Shown piece after piece: positions 16,994 through 25,054 of a stretch of DNA of 39,815 bases. The stretch lies in NCBI GenBank assembly GCA_016213435.1, contig JACRAL010000005.1, positions 1 through 39,815 on the forward strand. The letters are read 5' to 3'. Each line of letters begins with the position of its first letter. The stretch's first letter is position 1. The DNA is from Bacteroidota bacterium. GTDB taxonomy: Bacteria > Bacteroidota > Bacteroidia > Palsa-948. The notes below the pieces were generated by a model. The model was not told the DNA's origin and ran no database searches. It saw nothing but the letters and a program-made list of their open reading frames with translations. A program made the position numbers and the translations under genes.

Positions 16994-18268
16994 ATGTATA
17001 AAATTCAATCAGCAAAATTGTTAAAGGAAGTAATGGGAAATTATTTCCTTGGGTTTAAGGATCCTGACGCTTCTGGTCAGGATGCTGACCGTAAGCGTCA
17101 GCACACAACCAAAAAGATCGCATGGTGCACCAGCGTAGGTCCCGCTGAATTGCTGCGTTCTTTTGGCTTTGATGTTCATTTTCCCGAAAACCATGGAGCA
17201 TTGCTCGGAGCCACCCGCACTGCCGGAGATTTTATTCCCGAAAGCACCAAGCTTGGCTACAACAACGATATTTGTTCCTACCTCACTGCCGACATAGGTT
17301 CCTATTTAAAAAAGCAAACTCCCTTGCAGGAGCATTATGGTTTGCAAGGACCTCCCAAACCCGATTTGATAGTGTATAACACCAATCAATGCCGTGAAGT
17401 GCAGGATTGGATGAATTATTTTGCCAAGGAAATGAATTGTCCAATTTTCGGAATCACTCCTCCGCGTCACATGGACGAAGTAAGCGAAGCGCATATTCTG
17501 GATGTGAGCGCACAGTTTAAAGCCATGATCCCCGCTTGTGAAAAAGCCAGCGGAAAGAAATTTGACATTGATCGTTTCCGCGAAGTGTTAAAGCTGAGCA
17601 AAGAAGCTACCGATCTCTGGAAAAAAGTATTGTGGACAGCAACTTCTTCTCCTTCTCCCATAAGTTTTTTCGATGCCACCATTCACATGGGTCCGATAGT
17701 GGTTTTGCGCGGCACACAAGTAGCAAAAGATTATTATGCCGCATTGTTAAAAGAATTAGAAGGCAATGTTTCTAAAAAGATCGGATTCCTTGCCGAAGAA
17801 AGCAGCCGCATCTATTGGGATGGAATGCCCGTCTGGGGAAAGCTACGACCGATGTCGGAATTATTTATCGAGAACAAAGCGGCAGTGGTGGCTTCCACGT
17901 ATTGCAACAGCTGGGTGTTCGATGCCTTTGATGAAAAAAATCCTTTCGAATCATCTGCAAAAGCATACACCGAGATTTTTATCAATAGAAGCGAAGACGC
18001 AAAAGAAAAAATATTATCAAGATTAGTAAAAGACTTCCGTATTGACGGAATGATTTTTCATGATGCAAAGACCTGCGCCAATAATTCCAATTCACGTTTT
18101 GGAATGCCGCAAAGGATTTCGGAAAAACTTGGCATTCCGACTTTGGTGATCGAAGCCGACTTGTGCGATCTGAGATTTTATTCTGAAGGACAAAGCACCA
18201 CAAAGATCGAAACGTTTCTTGAGCAGATAGAGAGTTCAAAAGGAATACGAAAAACAGCAATGGTATAA
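16994..18268 (+). CDS. 2-hydroxyacyl-CoA dehydratase / double-cubane-cluster-like family protein (second system)
   Basis: WCTSVGPAELLRSFGFDVHFPENHGALLGA, NDICSYLTADIGSYLK, NTNQCREVQDW, AKTCANNS; ATG at 16994 preferred over TTG 16952. Confidence 0.8.
   Translation: MYKIQSAKLLKEVMGNYFLGFKDPDASGQDADRKRQHTTKKIAWCTSVGPAELLRSFGFDVHFPENHGALLGATRTAGDFIPESTKLGYNNDICSYLTADIGSYLKKQTPLQEHYGLQGPPKPDLIVYNTNQCREVQDWMNYFAKEMNCPIFGITPPRHMDEVSEAHILDVSAQFKAMIPACEKASGKKFDIDRFREVLKLSKEATDLWKKVLWTATSSPSPISFFDATIHMGPIVVLRGTQVAKDYYAALLKELEGNVSKKIGFLAEESSRIYWDGMPVWGKLRPMSELFIENKAAVVASTYCNSWVFDAFDEKNPFESSAKAYTEIFINRSEDAKEKILSRLVKDFRIDGMIFHDAKTCANNSNSRFGMPQRISEKLGIPTLVIEADLCDLRFYSEGQSTTKIETFLEQIESSKGIRKTAMV
17063..17102 (+). 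repeat. in-frame 40-bp palindrome of a different family (PDASGQDADRKRQ)
   Basis: cctgacgcttctggtcagg-atgctgaccgtaagcgtcagc; arms ctgacgctt..ggtcag / ctgacc..aagcgtcag. Confidence 0.7.
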
Positions 18269-18278
18269 CTAAAAATTA

Positions 18279-18357
18279 TCTCGCAAAGATGCAAAGCCGC
18301 TAAGAAAACACTAAAAATAATAGATGTATAACTTGGCGTCTTAGCGTCTTTGCGAGA
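18279..18357. repeat. long imperfect inverted repeat (TCTCGCAAAGAYGCWAAG...)
   Basis: Left arm tctcgcaaagatgcaaagccgctaag; right arm reverse complement tctcgcaaagacgctaagacgccaag. Confidence 0.7.
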
Positions 18358-18373
18358 AAAAAATTAAATCACC

Positions 18374-18817
18374 ATGAGCGAGAAAACATCTTTAGAAGGC
18401 CGCATATTCAAACTTTCCACCGGAGAAAAGATCGCCCCTGCTGATCTTGAAAAACTAATCGGGGAGGTATGTCATTACATTAAATATGTTGCTGTCAGCG
18501 AGGATGAAAAAGAAAATCCTGTCGCCTTGATCTTTCCGAATAAAAAATTACTGGATCAGCCCGATTATAAATTAACTCCGGAGGAAGGTTGTTTTTGTCC
18601 GCGCAGTCTCGATGAACTTGGCCGGTGTCTGACAGGTTGTTTGAAACTGGTGAATCGTCAGATAGCAGATGATTCCTTAAAATTAAAATCAGCAGCAATA
18701 ATTAATAATGAAAATTATTCTGCCGATATTGTGAATAAATATAAAGCATTGCTAAGGGAAAAACACGGGGACAAAGTTCCTGCCGATGAAGAGATTTATT
18801 TTATAAAGAATGTTTGA
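18374..18817 (+). CDS. small protein resembling the C-terminal subdomain of AMP-forming acyl-CoA synthetases
   Basis: 'GEVCHYIKYVAVSEDEKENPVALIFPNKKLL' resembles the synthetase C-terminal 'V.QVMVVGD.R.YVAALIVPN' segment; weak resemblance. Confidence 0.4.
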   Translation: MSEKTSLEGRIFKLSTGEKIAPADLEKLIGEVCHYIKYVAVSEDEKENPVALIFPNKKLLDQPDYKLTPEEGCFCPRSLDELGRCLTGCLKLVNRQIADDSLKLKSAAIINNENYSADIVNKYKALLREKHGDKVPADEEIYFIKNV

Positions 18818-20370
18818 GGGATAAGATGAACCAGATGCCCTACTTAAATGAGCTTCGCTCGCAAGCTCCGCTTGTCCAAAGGGGAGGACTTTCGCGCGTA
18901 ACTCTCCCCCTTTGGGGGAGTTGGAGGGGGCTACCCAAGAAGCCGATACTATATCTCTCATTAGCATGTATCGCTTTTCTTGTCATTACTTGCCGGAAGG
19001 ATGAACAAGGTTCTGATTACAAAGGTTATCCGCTTGAAGTAGGAAAAATAATTCTTACTAAATGTGCCATTGCCGGCTGCCATACGGATAAAAGCAAGGA
19101 AGCCAGCAATGGTTTGTCTTTGGAAAGCTGGAGCAGTTTATTTAACGGAAGCCGTTACGGAAACACGGCTGTAATTCCTTACCGTTCGGATATTAGTTTC
19201 CTTTCCTATTTTATAAATACTTATAGTGATCTGGGTATTTCCATTCCTCCCGCCATGCCTCCGGGGAAAGACCCTCTGACGAGAGAAGAAGTAATTACCG
19301 TTCGCGACTGGATTAACTTAGGCGCACCGGCACGCAACGGACTGATCCCTTTTTCCGACATGGCACACAGAAGAAGAATGTTTGTTGTGAATCAGGGCTG
19401 CGATAATGTTTTCATCATCGATGCCGCAACCGGTTTGATCATGCGTAGTGTTGATATAGGTGTCAGCCCTTCCATCGAATCTCCTCATTTTATTGAAATA
19501 TCGCCTGACGAAGAATATTTCTATACATGTTTTTTTGCCGGCAGTGTATTTCAAAAGTTTAACATCAATGACGGTACTTTGGCAGGGGAAGCAAACATTG
19601 GTTCGGGGCAATGGAGCGTTTTCGAAATCACTCCCGATGGGAAACGCGCTTTTGTGGTTGACTGGAGTGCAAATGGTTCCATTGCGGTGATGGATTTGGA
19701 AACCATGACTCTGCTGGTAAAATGGCAGGGCAACGGATTGCTGCAATATCCTCATGGTACAGGCATGAAAGGAAATAATCTTTATGTAACATCCCAGCCC
19801 GGAAATTTTTTCTATAAGATTGATTTTACGGATATCTATAATCCAAATATCTCGCAAATCCCATTGCAGGCAAATGCAAACTCACATGAAATTCATTTCT
19901 CGCAGGATGGAAGCGAATATGCTGTTAGTTGTGTTGGATTAAATGAGATATGGTTCTTCAATGCTTCGAACGATGCATTGATTGCCAAAGTTGCTACCGG
20001 AAAAGGTCCTGAAGAGCCGCACTATGCAGGAGATACTTTGTTTGTTACCTGTCCGAATGATGATGTTACATTTCCCGGAAAAATTGGTGCTGTATCCATC
20101 ATTAATGGAAAAACCCATACATTAATTAAAAATATATATACCGGATGGGAGCCGCACGGCATTGTGCCCGATGTACAGGGAAGAAAAGTTTGGATCCTGC
20201 ACCGCAATATTGCAGGCGGAGGACCGCCACCGCATCATTCTTCTTCTTGCTCCGGAAGAAACGGCTACATGACCGCGATTGATTTGAATACATTGGACTT
20301 GATACCAAATCTAAAACCTGAATTATCTGTTGATCCGTATTTTGGGGCAATTGTTGGACATCATCATTAA
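18814..20370 (+). CDS. CX4CH cytochrome-like plus YVTN-type beta-propeller lipoprotein
   Basis: KCAIAGCHTDKS; MPPGKDPLTREEVITVRDWINLGAP; propeller repeats 'MFVVNQGCDNVFIIDAATGLIMRSVDIG'; lipobox-like FLVITC. Confidence 0.65.
   Translation: MRDKMNQMPYLNELRSQAPLVQRGGLSRVTLPLWGSWRGLPKKPILYLSLACIAFLVITCRKDEQGSDYKGYPLEVGKIILTKCAIAGCHTDKSKEASNGLSLESWSSLFNGSRYGNTAVIPYRSDISFLSYFINTYSDLGISIPPAMPPGKDPLTREEVITVRDWINLGAPARNGLIPFSDMAHRRRMFVVNQGCDNVFIIDAATGLIMRSVDIGVSPSIESPHFIEISPDEEYFYTCFFAGSVFQKFNINDGTLAGEANIGSGQWSVFEITPDGKRAFVVDWSANGSIAVMDLETMTLLVKWQGNGLLQYPHGTGMKGNNLYVTSQPGNFFYKIDFTDIYNPNISQIPLQANANSHEIHFSQDGSEYAVSCVGLNEIWFFNASNDALIAKVATGKGPEEPHYAGDTLFVTCPNDDVTFPGKIGAVSIINGKTHTLIKNIYTGWEPHGIVPDVQGRKVWILHRNIAGGGPPPHHSSSCSGRNGYMTAIDLNTLDLIPNLKPELSVDPYFGAIVGHHH
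18841..18926. repeat. two-ended palindromic element forming the N-terminus of the 18814 CDS
   Basis: gagcttcgctcgcaagctccgcttgtccaaaggggagga...ctccccctttgggggagttggagggggct; right end matches the right end of the DUF559 element at 35308-35347. Confidence 0.75.
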
Positions 20371-20385
20371 AACTACACATCACGA

Positions 20386-20805
20386 ATGAAACTCTGCCAA
20401 ATGTCAACTGCTAACTGCCAACTGGTTTTTTTGCTTTTTGTTTTTTGCTTTTTATTTATTTCCTGCCACAAAGCAGGAACAGGCGGCAATGCCTCATTGA
20501 TGGTTTATCCACAGCATCACGATGTTCCAATCATCAATCATGTCGGATATCCTGACACAGTGTTTCTGAAATTTAATGTGGATGAACTTTCCGGCACAAG
20601 ACCTTCGGATTACGATGTGTTTTATGTGGGTACACCGAGAGAAGATTTTATTCATTGTGATGGGTTGAAAGCAGGAAAATATTTTGTGTATGCCGTGGGA
20701 TATGACAGTTTTTATATGCAACGGGTTTCAGGTGGAATACCTTTAAAAATAAAATATTCACAGCGAAAAGAAATGATCATGGTAACTGTTCCGGTTGTAG
20801 AATAA
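20386..20805 (+). CDS. hypothetical lipoprotein
   Basis: Signal/lipobox LFVFCFLFISCHK; located between cytochrome genes. Confidence 0.55.
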   Translation: MKLCQMSTANCQLVFLLFVFCFLFISCHKAGTGGNASLMVYPQHHDVPIINHVGYPDTVFLKFNVDELSGTRPSDYDVFYVGTPREDFIHCDGLKAGKYFVYAVGYDSFYMQRVSGGIPLKIKYSQRKEMIMVTVPVVE

Positions 20806-20810
20806 ACACT

Positions 20811-22739
20811 ATGAAAAAGGAGATAAATAGTATCAGGTATCAGGTATTAAGTATCGCATTCATTATTTTTTACTTTTTATTTTTTACTTGTGCATCCCAG
20901 CCATGGTTGGTTCCGCAAGGATGGTCTGTTAAAAGAAATCCAACCCCTTTAGGCAGTGTATCCGTTCAGGCGGGAAAAAATATTTATCGTGCCAACTGTA
21001 TTATCTGCCATGGTGAAGGAGGAAAAGGAAATGGAACATTGGCTCTGAGTTTAAATCCCCGTCCTGCAGATCATACAAGCAAAAAATTTCAGCAGCAGAA
21101 AGATGGAGAACTGTTTTATAAAATCATCACGGGCAGGAACGCAATGCCGTCTTTCAAACAAGTGCTTTCTGAAAATGAGATATGGAGCGTTATTAATTTT
21201 ATTCGCACACTGGAAGTGAAAGCAAAACCAGTTTCACCTAAATCTACTGCTACTGCTACTGCTACTGTCGCTGCCTCTGTTCAATCTAATCAGCAAAAGA
21301 ATATTTTTAAAGATACTTCATCGGAAAAGCAAGCTGCCTCAGTTGTAAAAAGGCTTGATACACTTTCAATTCATCAGGAAAATATCTCGCAAACAGTAAT
21401 TCTTCAAAAAAGAATAGCCGATACTTCATCTTTTGTTTCTGCTATTGCTTCCGATACTATTGCCATTGATAGTCTGACTCTAAATAATCCAAACGAAGAT
21501 TCGAAAGAAGAAAGACGAAAATTTCTTCTCAGCGGTTCTGCCAACTTGGATATTAATATTGACGGAAGAAAATTCAACTCTGCCGGTATTGCGGTTGGGT
21601 TCATGCCCGTTATTCTCTGGAAGCCATCCAAAAATTTATTCTTTGAATCTCATTTTCATATTATGGCCGGCTCAGGCACATCACAAAGCAACACATCTTC
21701 GTCCTCCGGAAGTATGTCGGGGATGTTGATGCGTATTGGAACTCCTCCTCCTACGGTCCAACATAGCGGGATGAATTCAACACCCGCAGTAACTTCATCC
21801 ACTTCTACTTCGTCAACAATATCCATGGCAAGTATTATGTTGGCGTATGCCGATTTGGTTTATTTCATTAATCCTTATGTAACGCTTACCGGTGGAATAT
21901 TTCTCTCTCCTTTCGGTTTGTATCCCGAGCGCCTGCACGCGCCCTGGTTAAACCGTTTGCCCGATGCTCCTGCAGGAATGGGTAATGAACAAGTTCTTCC
22001 TGAAACTGAATTGGGTGTTCAGTTCAGAGGAGGAATCCCCATTGGAAAAACAAAACTGGTTTATGCCACGTATATTTCTAACGGACCTTTTTTAGTTGAC
22101 GACACAAGCGGAAATGCCGGCAAACTTTCTTTCAATAATCTGGTTGACAATAACAAGAATAAAGCGCTTGGAGGGAGAATCGGTTTTTTCCCGTTGCCGA
22201 ATAACCGTTCTCTGGAAATAGGATTTTTTGGACAACGCGCTCGGGTTGGGCAGGATGCAACACCGCATGCGGGTGTGCAGGCTTTGCTTTATGGTTCCGA
22301 CATTTCCTTTCATCATTATTTCAGGTTCATTAAAGGAACAATCGATATGAAAGGACAGCACTGCAAAGTATCATTGGATAAAGTTTATTATAAAGCCAAT
22401 CCCATGGAGGTGATTAATGTTCCGGCAGAAGATGTAAATCTTAAAGATTCTACTTATCGGTTTAATAACGTAACGGAATTATATTTTATAATGATGTCAT
22501 ATCGACCCACTGCTTCTGAACATTTTTTGAAGAACGTAGAATATAATTTCAGGTATGATTATTTAAAAGAGCCTGCCTTCGCAAGGTGGAATATAAGTGC
22601 ATCGCGTTTAACGATGGGAATTACTTATTGGCTGGAAAGCCGCTCTGCAATGAAACTGGCGTATCAGATCAGTATGCCCCAAAATATATTTTCTAAAAAT
22701 CAGAATATGTTAATGCTCCAATGGGTAATAGGCTTATAA
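20811..22739 (+). CDS. cytochrome c domain fused to porin-like outer-membrane beta-barrel
   Basis: N-terminal CIICHGEGGKGNGTLA...MPSFKQVLSENEIWSVINFIRTL cytochrome c; C-terminal alternating barrel-like strands with GGIFLSPFGLYPERLHAPWLNRLPDAP porin-like motif. Confidence 0.7.
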   Translation: MKKEINSIRYQVLSIAFIIFYFLFFTCASQPWLVPQGWSVKRNPTPLGSVSVQAGKNIYRANCIICHGEGGKGNGTLALSLNPRPADHTSKKFQQQKDGELFYKIITGRNAMPSFKQVLSENEIWSVINFIRTLEVKAKPVSPKSTATATATVAASVQSNQQKNIFKDTSSEKQAASVVKRLDTLSIHQENISQTVILQKRIADTSSFVSAIASDTIAIDSLTLNNPNEDSKEERRKFLLSGSANLDINIDGRKFNSAGIAVGFMPVILWKPSKNLFFESHFHIMAGSGTSQSNTSSSSGSMSGMLMRIGTPPPTVQHSGMNSTPAVTSSTSTSSTISMASIMLAYADLVYFINPYVTLTGGIFLSPFGLYPERLHAPWLNRLPDAPAGMGNEQVLPETELGVQFRGGIPIGKTKLVYATYISNGPFLVDDTSGNAGKLSFNNLVDNNKNKALGGRIGFFPLPNNRSLEIGFFGQRARVGQDATPHAGVQALLYGSDISFHHYFRFIKGTIDMKGQHCKVSLDKVYYKANPMEVINVPAEDVNLKDSTYRFNNVTELYFIMMSYRPTASEHFLKNVEYNFRYDYLKEPAFARWNISASRLTMGITYWLESRSAMKLAYQISMPQNIFSKNQNMLMLQWVIGL

Positions 22740-22747
22740 TATATATT

Positions 22748-23074
22748 ATGAAACTAAGAGAGAAGTCAGTAATTGTTATGAAAAAATGCCTTAATTTCCC
22801 GATAGTTTTCGGGATTAAGTTTTTTGTGATCCTGATGGTGATTTTGGTTGCGGGTTGTACGCTGACTAAAGAAGCAAAAGATAGAAAAGAACACATAAGC
22901 AATTCGGGGCAGAAATTATGGGAGCAAAATTGTTCTCGCTGTCACAACAGTCCTTCTCCTGCTTCTTTCAGCGATGCGGAATGGGATGTGGTTGGATCAC
23001 ATATGCGTGTGCGCGCTTATCTCACAGGAAAAGAAGCAGATGCAATAATTAAATTTTTGAAATCAATCAATTAA
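22748..23074 (+). CDS. small monoheme c-type cytochrome lipoprotein
   Basis: VAGC lipobox; NCSRCHNSPSPASFSDAEW...GKEADAIIKFLKS; alternative start 22778. Confidence 0.65.
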   Translation: MKLREKSVIVMKKCLNFPIVFGIKFFVILMVILVAGCTLTKEAKDRKEHISNSGQKLWEQNCSRCHNSPSPASFSDAEWDVVGSHMRVRAYLTGKEADAIIKFLKSIN

Positions 23075-23121
23075 AAAAGAAATCATCATTCGCCAATAAT
23101 AATCAGTGTAAATTTTTAACC

Positions 23122-24963
23122 ATGAAAGATATAGTTTCAGGAAATAAAAAGAAAAAAGTTGCCGTCATCGGCATTGGTCCTGTAGGAATGATCCTCGCAG
23201 TTCATTTGCAGGAAGCCGGTTGTGAGGTTGCAGTTTGCGACCTTGATAAAATGAAGATTAACCTTGTAAAAAAAGATGGTGTGGAGCTGACAGGTGAGAT
23301 CAAAAAGAGAACGGTTTTCAAAAATGTTTTTAGTTCCATTGCAGATATCGAACAATTCAATCCTGATCTGCTGGTGGTTTGCTTGAAAACCACTCACCTT
23401 CCTTCTGCTATGAAAGAGATTGAAAAATTAAGCAACTCTTCCATGGGGGTTATCTGCGCAATGAATGGAATTGATGTGGAGAAGATGGTCTCAAAAGTGA
23501 TCGGAGAAAGCCGATCGTTCCGGATGGTAATAAATTATGCAGGAAATCTTACCGCTCCAAACATAACTAAAGTGACTTTTTTCACTCCTCCGAATTACTT
23601 GGCTTCCGTCAATGATTCAAGAATGGCAGAAGTGGAAGAAATTTGTTCTCTGCTGAAAAAAGTTTCGCTTGAAACAAAAGCCATTACCTCATTTGAATTG
23701 CTCAAAGCTACCTGGGAGAAAACAATTCTGAATTCCTCGCTGAGCGCTTTATGCGGAGTGGGAAGAATGACCATGTCAGAAGCAATGAGCAATTCCGATA
23801 CGGTTGAACTTGTGGAGCAGATTATTGAAGAAGCGGTGGAAGTTGCCGCAGCCGAAAAAATAAAGTTTGAAGATGATTTTGTTCGCAAATGTCTGCGATA
23901 TTTGGGTAAAGCAGGAAATCACTTTCCTTCACTGGCGGTGGATCTGTTGAACAATCGTCCTACAGAAATTGATTGGCTCAATGGTAAAATTGTGGAGTAC
24001 GGTCGCAAGCATTACATCCGCACTTCGCTCAATCTTACTTTCACAAACATGGTGAAAGCGATGTCGGATAAAAATTTTTCATCCTCTGTTCAAACTGCAA
24101 AGGTAGCTATCGCTCAGAATTTAATGGCTAAAGAAAAGCCTTCGAAGAACGGAAGTTCAAAATCGCATACTTATTATTTAGGAGTTGATCTGGGTTCAGC
24201 ATACACGAAGTTTTCCGTTATTGATGAAAATGAAAAAATAGTTTTTCAAACTGCGCTCAAAACTCTGAACCGTGATAAAATTTCTGTTCGTCACGTGATC
24301 GAAGCGGTGAAAAAGGAATATCCAATATCTCATACGTGTGCTACCGGCTACGGACGAAAACATTTTCCGGATGCAGATGTTGTTAAAACCGAATTGAATT
24401 GCGCTGCACTTGGAGTTTCAAAATATTTTCCGGGAGAAAAAAACATCATTGACATTGGCGGAGAAGATATTAAAGTAATCAAATGCAAAGCGGATAACAA
24501 CATTGAAAATTTTTACCTGAACGATAAATGCGCTTCAGGTACAGGTTCTTTTATTACAGAAGTAGCGGAACGAGCAGACATTCGAATTACCGATATGAGC
24601 GACCTCGCAGGAAAATCAACCTTCCGCAAGGAACTGAACAGTTTTTGCACGGTGTTCGCAAAAACTGAGATCATGAGCTGGATGTTTGAAGGACTTCCGA
24701 TCGAAGACATTGCAAAAGGAATTTATATTTCCATCGTCAATCGCATAACGAAACTGAGAATAGATCCCAATGCACCGATTTATATGATAGGAGGAGTGAT
24801 TGCGCACCATCCTGCTCTAAAAGGTTTATTGCAGGAACGTTACAAAAAAGACGTTGGCGTGGTAGAAAAATCCCAGTTTGTTGTTTCGCTTGGCGCTGCA
24901 TTATATGCTAAAGAGTACACCCCGACCCTAAAGGGAGAAAGACAAATAGAAACCCTGCCTTAA
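23122..24963 (+). CDS. fusion: ketopantoate reductase-like (ApbA/PanE) dehydrogenase + BadF/HgdC-type ATPase activator
   Basis: N-terminal KVAVIGIGPVGMILAVHLQEAGCEVAVCD...AMNGID; C-terminal YYLGVDLGSAYTKFSVID, DIGGEDIKVIK, NDKCASGTGSF, GGVIAHHP. Confidence 0.85.
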   Translation: MKDIVSGNKKKKVAVIGIGPVGMILAVHLQEAGCEVAVCDLDKMKINLVKKDGVELTGEIKKRTVFKNVFSSIADIEQFNPDLLVVCLKTTHLPSAMKEIEKLSNSSMGVICAMNGIDVEKMVSKVIGESRSFRMVINYAGNLTAPNITKVTFFTPPNYLASVNDSRMAEVEEICSLLKKVSLETKAITSFELLKATWEKTILNSSLSALCGVGRMTMSEAMSNSDTVELVEQIIEEAVEVAAAEKIKFEDDFVRKCLRYLGKAGNHFPSLAVDLLNNRPTEIDWLNGKIVEYGRKHYIRTSLNLTFTNMVKAMSDKNFSSSVQTAKVAIAQNLMAKEKPSKNGSSKSHTYYLGVDLGSAYTKFSVIDENEKIVFQTALKTLNRDKISVRHVIEAVKKEYPISHTCATGYGRKHFPDADVVKTELNCAALGVSKYFPGEKNIIDIGGEDIKVIKCKADNNIENFYLNDKCASGTGSFITEVAERADIRITDMSDLAGKSTFRKELNSFCTVFAKTEIMSWMFEGLPIEDIAKGIYISIVNRITKLRIDPNAPIYMIGGVIAHHPALKGLLQERYKKDVGVVEKSQFVVSLGAALYAKEYTPTLKGERQIETLP

Positions 24964-25047
24964 AAGGGGAAAAGAAAATGACAAATACAAATAATGCATT
25001 AATAACTACAATCAACACATCCTCTCCCTTTAGGGTAGGGGTAAAAC
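24917..25047. repeat. two-ended palindromic element overlapping the 3' end of the fusion gene
   Basis: Left acaccccgaccctaaagggaga; right (reverse complement) ttacccctaccctaaagggagagga. Confidence 0.65.
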
Positions 25048-25054
25048 TATTATT

